From a bacterium (GTDB lineage: Bacteria; Krumholzibacteriota; Krumholzibacteriia; LZORAL124-64-63): DNA of 64,000 nucleotides. Within the stretch, counting starts at the first letter, position 1; each line of letters begins with the position of its first letter. The DNA is taken from NCBI GenBank assembly GCA_016712675.1, contig JADJQR010000001.1:3844001-3908000 (forward strand). Reading direction: 5' to 3'. Positions 1 to 7,364 of the stretch are shown here, one piece after another. The position numbers and the translations under genes are program-made. The notes below the pieces were generated by a model. The model was not told where the DNA came from, did not search any database, and saw only the letters and a program-made list of their open reading frames with translations.

Positions 1-1
1 G

Positions 2-466
2 TACGAGAGCCTGAGCGGCCCTCTGGTGATCCTGGTCTCGATCCCGCTGGCGCTGATCGGCGTGGGGCTGACCCTGTGGCTGACCGGCACGCCCCTGAGC
101 GCGCCGGTGCTGCTGGGCGTCATCCTGCTGGCGGGCATCGTGGTCAACAACGCCATCCTGCTGGTGCAGTACGTCAACGACGCCCGCCGCGACCACGGCC
201 TGCCGCCGGCCGAGGCCGTGGTGGAGGCCGGTGTCACGCGCCTGCGCCCCATCCTGATGACGACGCTGACGACGGTCTTCGGCATGCTGCCGCTGGCGCT
301 GGGCCTGGGCGAGGGCTCGGAGCTGATGCGGCCGCTGGCCATCGCCGTCGTGGGCGGCCTCTCGGTGTCGACGCTGCTGACGCTGGTCGTCGTGCCCTGC
401 GTGTACCTGATCGTCGACGCGTTCGCCGTGCGGACGCGGCAGTTCCTGCTGGGCGAGCGGGCCTGA
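2..466 (+). CDS. RND-family efflux pump inner-membrane subunit, C-terminal fragment
   Basis: The gene is cut by the window start; in-frame codons run from base 2 to a TGA at 464-466, leaving about 154 C-terminal residues. They contain four hydrophobic segments and the hallmarks of the last membrane bundle of AcrB/HAE1-type proton-driven exporters: GIVVNNAILLV followed by RPILMTTLTTVFGMLP and a closing VVPCVYLIVD segment. Such proteins sit in the inner membrane and work with a periplasmic adaptor and an outer-membrane channel. The substrate (drug or metal) cannot be told from this fragment. A metal-responsive regulator gene follows after 176 bases with its own promoter, so I infer no operon with it. 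Confidence 0.9.
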   Translation, partial: YESLSGPLVILVSIPLALIGVGLTLWLTGTPLSAPVLLGVILLAGIVVNNAILLVQYVNDARRDHGLPPAEAVVEAGVTRLRPILMTTLTTVFGMLPLALGLGEGSELMRPLAIAVVGGLSVSTLLTLVVVPCVYLIVDAFAVRTRQFLLGERA

Positions 467-523
467 CCTTCCCCTCACGCCCCCGTTTCCCGCACCTCGC
501 AGCCCTTGGCACCGGCGGCCGGC

Positions 524-551
524 TTGACGGCGCCCCGAATCGCGCTATCGT
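524..551 (+). promoter_or_regulatory. sigma70-like promoter of the DtxR-family regulator gene
   Basis: A -35 element TTGACG (524-529) is separated by 16 bases from a -10 element TATCGT (546-551). The predicted start of transcription falls about base 558, just before the palindrome at 563-580, an arrangement that suits repression by the encoded metalloregulator. Prediction from sequence only. Confidence 0.45.
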
Positions 552-562
552 GGGCCCAGCGA

Positions 563-580
563 AATTAGGCTAAACTAATT
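563..580 (+). promoter_or_regulatory. DtxR/MntR-type palindromic operator
   Basis: An 18-base palindrome with perfect outer arms AATTAG and CTAATT and a central GCTAAA. The TTAG...CTAA half-sites resemble the operators of DtxR/IdeR/TroR-family repressors (TTAGGnTAnnCTAA type). It is an AT-rich island in 70% G+C sequence and lies directly downstream of the predicted -10, upstream of the regulator at 643. Metal-bound regulator would be expected to block transcription of itself and of the following transporter genes. Confidence 0.6.
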
Positions 581-642
581 CAGGCCGCTGATGATCCGCG
601 CGCAGGGTCCGCCGCGCGGGCGGCGGTGGCCGGAGGCCAGGC

Positions 643-1065
643 ATGCTGAGCGAGTCGGTCGAGGACTACCTGACGACGATCCTGCGCCTGGAGACCGCCG
701 GCGAGGCCGCGACCACCAGCACCCTGGCCGACCACCTGGCGGTGGCGCGGCCCTCGGTGACCGGGATGCTCAAGCGGCTGGACACCGACGGCTGGGTGGT
801 GCACGAGCGCTACCGCGGCGCTCGCCTCACTGCGGAGGGGCGCCTGCGCGCGCGGGAGGTGCTGCGGCGCCACCGGTTGGTCGAGACGTTCCTGGTCGAC
901 GTCCTGGGCATGCCGCCCGACCGCGTCCACCGCGAGGCCCACCGGCTCGAGCACGCCTTGTCCGACGAGGTCAGCGATCGACTCGACGCCTGGCTCGGTC
1001 GCCCGGCCCACGACCCGCACGGGCAGCGGATCCCGGGACCGGCATTGCGCCGGCGATCGCGGTAG
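643..1065 (+). CDS. DtxR/MntR-family metal-dependent transcriptional repressor
   Basis: A 140-residue cytosolic repressor with the MntR-like two-domain plan: winged helix-turn-helix at about residues 5-65 and the dimerisation/metal-binding helices at 70-130; the C-terminal SH3-like domain of DtxR is absent. Likely metal ligands by alignment from memory are D8, H77, H100, E103 and H104 (motif EAHRLEH); the Met10/Glu11 position of DtxR/MntR is Thr11 here, so metal preference is uncertain. GGAGG at 632-636 fixes the ATG. It precedes a TroABCD-like importer by 36 bases and has a TTAG-type palindrome in its promoter, so it most likely represses itself and the importer when manganese, iron or zinc is sufficient. 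Confidence 0.88.
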   Translation: MLSESVEDYLTTILRLETAGEAATTSTLADHLAVARPSVTGMLKRLDTDGWVVHERYRGARLTAEGRLRAREVLRRHRLVETFLVDVLGMPPDRVHREAHRLEHALSDEVSDRLDAWLGRPAHDPHGQRIPGPALRRRSR

Positions 1066-1101
1066 TTCAGAATGCCGTCCAGACCGCAGGAAGGAACCAC
1101 G

Positions 1102-2028
1102 ATGCCCGCGAAACTCGCGATTTGCGCCCTGATCATCCTGGCCGGCTGTGCCGGTGGCACGGTCCGCGACGACGGTCGCCTGTCGGTGGTGGCGACCACC
1201 GGGCAGGTGGCCGACCTGGCGCGCCAGGTGGGCGGCGAACACGTGCGGGTCACGGCGCTGATGGGGCCGGGCATCGACCCGCACCTCTACAAGGCCAGTG
1301 CCGGCGACGTGGACCGCCTGCGCCTGGCCGACCTGATCCTCTACAACGGACTGCACCTGGAAGCCAAGATGGGCGATGTGCTGGCCGGCCTGGCCTCGCG
1401 CAAGCCGACCCTGGCCGTGGCCGAGGCGATCCCCGTCGACCGGCTGATCGCGCCGCCGGAGTTCGCCGGCGCGCATGACCCCCACGTCTGGTTCGATGTG
1501 CAGCTCTGGCGCCTGGGCATCGAGCCCCTGGTCGCGCGGTTGTCCGAATTGGATCCCGCCCACGCGGAGGCGTACCGCGCGCGGGCCGCTGCCTACGAAC
1601 AGGAGCTGGACGGGCTCGACGCCGAGCTGCGCGCGACCTTCGCGACAATTCCCGACGGACAGCGCGTGCTCGTCACCGCCCACGACGCCTTCGGCTACTT
1701 CGGCCGCGCCTACGGCTTCGACGTGCGCGGCCTGCAGGGCATCTCCACGGCGTCGGAGGCCGGGACTTCCGACATGCAGGAGCTCGCGGCGTTCATCGCC
1801 GAGCGGCGGATCCCCGCGATCTTCGTCGAGACCTCGGTCTCGACCCGCGCCATCGAGGCGGTGCGCGAGGCGGTGCGCGCCCGGGGCTTCGAGGTTCGGC
1901 TGGGCGGCGAGCTCTACAGCGACGCGCTCGGCGACGCCGGCACGCCGGCCGGCACCTACGCAGGCATGGTGCGCCACAACGCGGCCACGATCACGGCCGC
2001 GCTGCGCGAGGGAGCCGGCCGTGACTGA
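1102..2028 (+). CDS. Metal ABC transporter substrate-binding lipoprotein (TroA/PsaA/ZnuA family)
   Basis: This 308-residue protein captures a divalent metal and delivers it to the permease. It starts with a lipoprotein signal ending in LAGC (Cys16), so it is lipid-anchored. The four ligands of the TroA fold are visible with the right spacing: H61 (DPHLY), H128 (DPHVWFD), H194 ([10 protein letters not shown]) and D274 (YSDALG), matching the His-His-His-Asp set of TroA. There is no histidine-rich loop of the ZnuA kind, which leans toward manganese or broad specificity. I chose ATG 1102 (AGGAAGG upstream, signal peptide at once) over an ATG at 1072. The stop overlaps the next gene by 8 bases, implying translational coupling. 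Confidence 0.93.
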   Translation: MPAKLAICALIILAGCAGGTVRDDGRLSVVATTGQVADLARQVGGEHVRVTALMGPGIDPHLYKASAGDVDRLRLADLILYNGLHLEAKMGDVLAGLASRKPTLAVAEAIPVDRLIAPPEFAGAHDPHVWFDVQLWRLGIEPLVARLSELDPAHAEAYRARAAAYEQELDGLDAELRATFATIPDGQRVLVTAHDAFGYFGRAYGFDVRGLQGISTASEAGTSDMQELAAFIAERRIPAIFVETSVSTRAIEAVREAVRARGFEVRLGGELYSDALGDAGTPAGTYAGMVRHNAATITAALREGAGRD

Positions 2029-2827
2029 CACGCCTGCTGCCGCCGTCGAGGTGACCGACCTGACGGTCGCCTACCGCGATCGTCCGGCGCTCTGGGACGT
2101 CGACCTCGAGGTGCCCGCCGGCAAGCTGATGGCGGTGATGGGGCCCAACGGCGCGGGCAAGACCACGTTGATCAAGGCCATCCTCGGACTGGTGCGCCCG
2201 GCCGCGGGGCGCGTCAGGATCCACGGCCGTCCCTACGCCGAACAGCGTCGGCTGGTGGGCTACGTACCGCAGCGCGGCAGCGTCGACTGGGACTTCCCCA
2301 CCACCGTGCTGGACGTGGTGATGATGGGCCGCTACGGCACGCTGGGCTGGCTGCGCCGGCCCGGGACCCGGGAGCGCGAGCTGGCCCTGGCGGCCCTGGT
2401 CAAGGTCGGCATGGAGGACTTCACCGGGCGCCAGATCGCCCAGCTCTCGGGCGGGCAGCAGCAGCGGGTCTTCCTGGCGCGCGCCCTGATGCAGGACGCG
2501 CAGGTGTACTTCATGGACGAGCCGTTCCAGGGCGTCGACGCGCGCACCGAACGGGCGATCGTGGACCTGCTCAAGGAGCTGCGCAGCCTGGGCCGGACGG
2601 TCATCGTCGTGCACCACGACCTGCAGACCGTCACCGAGTACTTCGACTGGATCACGCTGCTCAACGTGCGGCGCATCGCCAGCGGGCCGGTCGCCGAGGC
2701 GTTCACGGCGGAGAACCTTCGCCTGGCCTACGGCGGCCGCGTCGAGTTCCTCCAGCGCCAGAACCCGGCCGACCCGGCTCCCGGCGACGACGAGTTCCTG
2801 CACGGATTCGGGCGGATCCGGCCATGA
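2021..2827 (+). CDS. Metal ABC transporter ATP-binding protein (TroB/MntB type)
   Basis: A 268-residue cytosolic ATPase that powers import through the two permeases downstream. Walker [10 protein letters not shown] is at residues 41-49, the signature LSGGQ at 142-146 and Walker B with the catalytic glutamate (YFMDEP) at about 163-168; a switch histidine follows in VHHDLQ. The start is a GTG inside the end of the binding-protein gene (overlap 8 bases), and the stop overlaps the first permease as ATGA. The Q-loop context [13 protein letters not shown] is typical of the manganese/zinc/iron importer family. Confidence 0.94.
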   Translation: MTDTPAAAVEVTDLTVAYRDRPALWDVDLEVPAGKLMAVMGPNGAGKTTLIKAILGLVRPAAGRVRIHGRPYAEQRRLVGYVPQRGSVDWDFPTTVLDVVMMGRYGTLGWLRRPGTRERELALAALVKVGMEDFTGRQIAQLSGGQQQRVFLARALMQDAQVYFMDEPFQGVDARTERAIVDLLKELRSLGRTVIVVHHDLQTVTEYFDWITLLNVRRIASGPVAEAFTAENLRLAYGGRVEFLQRQNPADPAPGDDEFLHGFGRIRP

Positions 2828-3942
2828 CCGCGCCCTGGGAGATCTACGCCGACTACACCCTGCGCACGGTGTCCCTCGGCTCGGCGGCGCTCGGCCTGGT
2901 CTCCGGTGCGCTCGGCGCGTTCGCGGTGCTGCGCCGCCAGAGCCTGCTGGGCGATGTCGTGAGCCACGCCGCGCTGCCCGGCATCGTGCTGGCCTTCATG
3001 CTCACCGGCGCCAAGGCACCGCTTGTGCTGGTGACGGGCGCCGCGCTGGCCGGCTGGGGCGCCGCGCTGCTGGTCATGCTCGTGGTCGGGACCACGCGCA
3101 TCAAGACCGACACGGCCATGGGCCTGGTCCTGTCGTCCTTCTTCGGGCTCGGCCTGCTGCTGCTGTCGGTGGTGCAGCGCACGGCGGGCGCCGGTCAGGC
3201 CGGGCTAGACCGCTTCCTCTTCGGCCAGGCCGCCGCCCTGGTCGGCGACGACCTGGTCACCATGGCTGTCCTGGGCATCGTCGTGCTGGTCGTGCTGACG
3301 CTGCTGTGGAAGGAGTTCAAGCTCCTGAGCTTCGACCCGGCGTTCGCCGGCACGCTGGGCCTGCCGGTGCGGGCGTTGGATGTCGTCCTGACTTCGCTGC
3401 TGGTCCTGGCCATCGTGACCGGGCTGCAGGCAGTGGGCGTCGTGCTGATGAGCGCGATGATCGTCGCCCCCGCGGCCGCCGCGCGCCAGTGGACGGACCG
3501 GCTCGGCCGTCTGGTGCTGCTGTCGGGGGCCTTCGGCGCGCTGGCCGGCCTGGCCGGCGCCACCATCTCGAGCCTGGTGCCGCGACTGCCCACCGGGCCT
3601 ACCATCATCCTGGCGATCACGGCGATCACCCTGGTCTCCCTGCTGGCGGCGCCGCGGCACGGCTGGCTGGCCGGTGTCCTGCGCGCGGCGAGCCAGCGCC
3701 GGCAGGCGCAGGCGGACGGCGTGCTGGCGGACCTGTACCGGCTGGCTGCGCAGCACCCCGACCCCACGCGCGCGCCCCATGCCGTCGACGTGCTGCGGAC
3801 CATGAGCGACCGCGCCGGTGTGCGCACCGCGCTGCGGCAGCTGGCCGCCGCCGGACTGGCGGAGGCCGATCCGGACGGGCGCTGGCGCCTGACCGCCGCC
3901 GGCGCGGAACGCGGCCGGGTCCTGGCCGAGGGCACGCCATGA
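2824..3942 (+). CDS. Metal ABC transporter permease with C-terminal winged-helix tail (TroC type)
   Basis: A 372-residue ABC-3 family permease. About eight to nine membrane helices fill residues 15-285 and include the family motif [14 protein letters not shown] near residue 40. Normal family members end there at roughly 280-300 residues; here about 85 further residues form a soluble tail with a helix-turn-helix look (a helix, then [15 protein letters not shown] and a wing [11 protein letters not shown]). Comparable tails resembling the DtxR DNA-binding domain are known on some TroC/TroD-like permeases. Whether the tail binds DNA, metal or the ATPase is unknown. ATG overlaps the ATPase stop, and the gene itself overlaps the second permease by 4 bases. 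Confidence 0.9.
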   Translation: MTAPWEIYADYTLRTVSLGSAALGLVSGALGAFAVLRRQSLLGDVVSHAALPGIVLAFMLTGAKAPLVLVTGAALAGWGAALLVMLVVGTTRIKTDTAMGLVLSSFFGLGLLLLSVVQRTAGAGQAGLDRFLFGQAAALVGDDLVTMAVLGIVVLVVLTLLWKEFKLLSFDPAFAGTLGLPVRALDVVLTSLLVLAIVTGLQAVGVVLMSAMIVAPAAAARQWTDRLGRLVLLSGAFGALAGLAGATISSLVPRLPTGPTIILAITAITLVSLLAAPRHGWLAGVLRAASQRRQAQADGVLADLYRLAAQHPDPTRAPHAVDVLRTMSDRAGVRTALRQLAAAGLAEADPDGRWRLTAAGAERGRVLAEGTP

Positions 3943-5057
3943 GCGCGGCGATGCTGGAGATCATGGCCATCGCCGTCGTCACGGCGGCCGGGTGCGCCGT
4001 GGTCGGCACGTTCCTCATGCTCCGGCGCCTGGCCATGCTCGCCGACGCCATCAGCCACGCGATCCTGCCCGGCATCGTCGTGGCCTTCTTCCTGACGGGG
4101 AACCTCTCCTCGCCGTGGCTGGCGATCGCCGCGGCGGCCACCGGCGTGCTCACGGTGGCGCTGGTCGAGGCGCTCACGCGCACGCGCCGCCTGCGCGAGG
4201 ATGCGGCGATGGGGCTGGTCTTCCCCGCGCTGTTCTCGCTGGGCATCGTCCTGATCGCGCGCCAGGCGGGCAACGTCCACCTGGACGTCGATGCGGTGCT
4301 GCTGGGCGAGCTGGCCTTCGCGCCCTTCGACCGGTTCGCACCCGGTGGCGTCGATCTGGGCCCGCGGCACCTGTGGCTCATGGGCGGCATCTCCCTGCTG
4401 GACCTGCTGCTGGTGCTGGTGTTCTACAAGGAACTGAAGCTGGCCACCTTCGACCCGGGCCTGGCCGCATCGCTCGGCCTGGCTCCGGTGGCGATCCACT
4501 ACGGACTGATGACGATGGTGTCGCTGACGGCCGTCGGCGCCTTCGACGCCGTCGGCATCGTGCTGGTGGTGGCCCTGATGGTCGGCCCGCCCGCGGCCGC
4601 CTACCTGCTGACCGACCGGCTCGGTGCGCTGCTGGGCCTGGCGGTCCTGCTCGGCACGGTGGCCGCCGCGCTGGGCCTGGCCCTGGCCACCTGGCTCGAT
4701 GCCTCCATCGCCGGCTGCATGGCCGTCGGCGTGGGGTTCGTCTTCCTGGTGGTCTACCTGGTGGCGCCCGGTCGCGGCCTGCTGGCCGAACTGCGGCGGC
4801 GGCGGCGGCAGCGCTGGTCGTTCGCCGAGATCATGCTGACCATCCACCTGCTGCAGCACGCCGGCCAGCCGGAAGAGGACGACGAGGCGCGCATCGACCA
4901 CCTGCACGGCAAGCATGTCGGCTGGACCCCGGACTTCACGCGCACCGTGGTCGCCGGCGCCGTGCGCCGCGGCCTGGTCGTGCGGGAAGGCGAGCGCCTG
5001 CGGCTGACCGATTCCGGGCGCGTCACGGCGGGGCGGGCGCTCAGCGGCTCCGCGTAG
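3939..5057 (+). CDS. Metal ABC transporter permease with C-terminal winged-helix tail (TroD type)
   Basis: Second ABC-3 permease of the importer, also 372 residues, starting in an ATGA overlap with the first. The membrane part (residues 5-285) has LADAISHAILPG near residue 30 and a conserved AVGIVLVVALMVGPPA segment near 210. The last 80 residues are hydrophilic and include HLLQHAGQ, a histidine/acid patch (DEARIDHLHGKHVG) and a winged-helix-like end GLVVREGERLRLTDSG. Both permeases therefore carry unlike but similarly placed tails. With the ATPase and the lipoprotein it completes a TroABCD-like importer; the operon ends here, 23 bases before a convergent gene. Confidence 0.9.
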   Translation: MSAAMLEIMAIAVVTAAGCAVVGTFLMLRRLAMLADAISHAILPGIVVAFFLTGNLSSPWLAIAAAATGVLTVALVEALTRTRRLREDAAMGLVFPALFSLGIVLIARQAGNVHLDVDAVLLGELAFAPFDRFAPGGVDLGPRHLWLMGGISLLDLLLVLVFYKELKLATFDPGLAASLGLAPVAIHYGLMTMVSLTAVGAFDAVGIVLVVALMVGPPAAAYLLTDRLGALLGLAVLLGTVAAALGLALATWLDASIAGCMAVGVGFVFLVVYLVAPGRGLLAELRRRRRQRWSFAEIMLTIHLLQHAGQPEEDDEARIDHLHGKHVGWTPDFTRTVVAGAVRRGLVVREGERLRLTDSGRVTAGRALSGSA

Positions 5058-5080
5058 CCCCGCGCCGGGAGCGCCAGGGG

Positions 5081-5860
5081 TCAGGGACCGAACGGCGACG
5101 GCCGCCGCGCCAGGAACGCCGCCTGCGCGGCGGTGAAGTCCTCCGAGTGGCGGGCCTCGTGGCGCAAGGTCGCGATCTCCGCGAGCGCGCCCGGCGGCAA
5201 GGTCTCGGTCTCTTCCAGCAGGTGCAGCACGCGCCGCGTCCCGCGCAGCGCCTGGGGTCCCCCGCGCGCGATGCTCGTCATCAGCTCGCGCGTCTCGCCC
5301 TCAAGTTCCTCCGCCGCTGCGACACGGCAGAAGAAGCCCGCCGCCTGCGCACGCTGTGCAGTCACCGCTTCTCCGGTCAGCAGCATCTCGCGCGCGAGCG
5401 CCGGCCCGAACGCGCGCAGCAGCCGGCGCAGCCCGGTGTGGCTGTAGACCAGGCCCAGGCGCACCGGCGGCAGGCCCACGCGCGCGTGGTCGGCGGCCAA
5501 GCGCAGGTCGGCGCAGGCCAGCAGCTCGACCGCGCCGCCCCAGGCATCGCCCTGCACCTGGGCGACCACCGGCAGCGGGTAGGCGACCAGGCGCGCCATC
5601 ACCTGCTCGAACGGGTGGGACGCGCGCACGGCGGGTTCGGGATCGAAGATCTCGGCGGGGATGTCGGCGATGTCGTAGCCGGTCGAGAAGTGGCGTCCAT
5701 TCGCGCGCAGCAGCAGCAGCGGCGCGCCGCCGGGCGTCGCGGCCAGCGCGTCCAGCGCGTCGCGCACCGCCTCCAGCAGCGGCACGTCCAGCACGTTGCG
5801 GGGCGGACGGTCCAGGCAGAGCTCGGTCCAGGGGCCGGAGTGGCGGATCTCGACGGGCAT
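5081..5860 (-). CDS. Crotonase-fold protein, methylmalonyl-CoA decarboxylase-like
   Basis: A 259-residue enoyl-CoA hydratase/isomerase superfamily protein. The oxyanion-hole segments are clear: FSTGYDIADIP at about residues 58-68 and GDAWGGAVELL at 104-114. From memory the closest well-known relative is ScpB/YgfG, methylmalonyl-CoA decarboxylase: FSAGHD, GSVWGGAFE, a Pro/Val-Tyr (here LVYSH) and TAQRA are all matched in order. The His of FSAGHD in YgfG is Tyr here, so the exact reaction is uncertain; propionyl-CoA/methylmalonyl-CoA metabolism is the best guess. It is the last gene of the minus-strand run that includes the multihaem cytochromes, 57 bases behind the flavin oxidoreductase, but a functional link is not obvious. 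Confidence 0.8.
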   Translation of the reverse strand: MPVEIRHSGPWTELCLDRPPRNVLDVPLLEAVRDALDALAATPGGAPLLLLRANGRHFSTGYDIADIPAEIFDPEPAVRASHPFEQVMARLVAYPLPVVAQVQGDAWGGAVELLACADLRLAADHARVGLPPVRLGLVYSHTGLRRLLRAFGPALAREMLLTGEAVTAQRAQAAGFFCRVAAAEELEGETRELMTSIARGGPQALRGTRRVLHLLEETETLPPGALAEIATLRHEARHSEDFTAAQAAFLARRPSPFGP

Positions 5861-5917
5861 GGAGCGCGCCCCCGCGGGTTAGGGTTGGCCCTCATGATAC
5901 GGTCGGCAGCGGCGCGA

Positions 5918-7291
5918 TCAAGCGCCTTGCTGCCCGCCCGCGGACATGCCAGCTGCCGGCCCGGCGGCTCGCAGGTGCCTCGCGTCGTCCTGGTCGCCGC
6001 CGAAGGCGACCCCGATCTCCCGCAGCAGTCCGAACGGCGGTACGCCGCCGGCCAGGATGAACACCTCGTCGTTCGGCAGGACGACCGGCCCGGTCGGACC
6101 TTCGAGGATGACGCGTTCGGCCTGGATTGCCTTCACGTTCGTCTCGCCGCGAAAGTCGATCCGCCCCGCCGCCACCAGTTCGTCGAAACGCTCCGCATTG
6201 CGCTGCTTGATGCGCAGCAGCTCGGGCTTGCGGTAGGACAGCGTGACTTCGCAGCCCGACTGGTGGGCCAGCCCCATCGCCGCCTCGACTGCCGAGTCGC
6301 CTCCGCCCACGACCAGTACCCGCCGGCCCTTGTAGGCTTCGGCATCGATCAGCTTGTAGGCCACCTTGGCCAGGTCCTCGCCCGGCACGTTGAGCCGCCG
6401 CGGCGATCCCCGCCGCCCAAGCGCCAGCACGACGTGCCGCGCGCGCCAGCTCCCCGCGGTGGACTCCACCGTGAAGTCGCCCCGCCGGCCCTTGACGCCC
6501 GTCACCCGCGGACCGATCCGCACGTCCAGGCCGCTCTCGCGATGCAATTGCTCCCAGATCTCGAGCAACTCCTCCTTGATGTACTCGTGCCTGGGCAGCC
6601 GGCCGATCCTCGGGATCTCCACCGGCTGGACCATCACGAGCTTGCGGCGCGGGTACTGCAGGATGGTGCCGCCGGCACCTTGCTGGTCGACGACCACGCA
6701 ACTCAGGCCGTACTCCGCCGCGACCAGTCCGGCGCTGAGCCCGGCAGGCCCCGCGCCGACAACAAGCACGTCGAGGATCTCGGACGGTCCCTTCAGCCGC
6801 GGCCCGAGCGCACGCGCGATCGCGGCCATCACCGCGCGTCCCTGGGCTACGGCATTGTTGATCAGGGCGTAGCCGCTCAGTTCGCCGGCAATCCAGACGC
6901 CGGGCACGGTTGTCTCGCCGTCGGGGGTCAGCAGCGGGATGTCGTCGCGCTTGGTGATGTCGCCCAGGCCGATGCGGATGGCCCCGACGGGGCACGCCTC
7001 GGCGCACCGGCCGTGGCCGATGCAGCGCGTGCCGTTGATCACCACCGCGCGCCCCATGACGATGCCCAGCACGTCGTGCTCGGGACAGGCAGCCACGCAG
7101 GTGCCGCAGCCGATGCAGGCTCCCGCGTCGATCAGCGGATATTGGCCGACGGGGCGATCCATGCCCAGTTCCTGGTTCTGGCGCAGTCGATCGGCGTCGG
7201 CCGCGCGCCGGTTCCGGAACTGCTTCGCATAGACCAGCACGCAAAGCCCCGCGAGGCCGAGCATGACAATCCAGATGAGGACCGCTTCCAT
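5918..7291 (-). CDS. Membrane-anchored 2x[4Fe-4S] ferredoxin/FAD-NAD(P) oxidoreductase
   Basis: A 457-residue fusion. Residues 3-22 form one N-terminal membrane helix. Residues 50-110 hold two [4Fe-4S] ferredoxin motifs, CIGCGTCVAACP and CIGHGRCAEACP. From about 165 onward comes a thioredoxin-reductase-like flavoprotein with the FAD dinucleotide motif VVGAGPAGLSAG and a second nucleotide-binding motif VVGGGDSAVEAA; no CxxC redox pair is seen between them. It may pass electrons between NAD(P)H or ferredoxin and a membrane partner. It lies 73 bases downstream of the barrel/multihaem cytochrome genes on the same strand, so I infer that it feeds or drains that electron chain at the inner membrane. 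Substrate unknown. Confidence 0.85.
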   Translation of the reverse strand: MEAVLIWIVMLGLAGLCVLVYAKQFRNRRAADADRLRQNQELGMDRPVGQYPLIDAGACIGCGTCVAACPEHDVLGIVMGRAVVINGTRCIGHGRCAEACPVGAIRIGLGDITKRDDIPLLTPDGETTVPGVWIAGELSGYALINNAVAQGRAVMAAIARALGPRLKGPSEILDVLVVGAGPAGLSAGLVAAEYGLSCVVVDQQGAGGTILQYPRRKLVMVQPVEIPRIGRLPRHEYIKEELLEIWEQLHRESGLDVRIGPRVTGVKGRRGDFTVESTAGSWRARHVVLALGRRGSPRRLNVPGEDLAKVAYKLIDAEAYKGRRVLVVGGGDSAVEAAMGLAHQSGCEVTLSYRKPELLRIKQRNAERFDELVAAGRIDFRGETNVKAIQAERVILEGPTGPVVLPNDEVFILAGGVPPFGLLREIGVAFGGDQDDARHLRAAGPAAGMSAGGQQGA

Positions 7292-7364
7292 CCGAACCCT
7301 GCTTCCCGTCGTCGATGTTCGACGCGTGCCGTCCGCTGCCGGCGACCGACCGCCACCATGAAGC

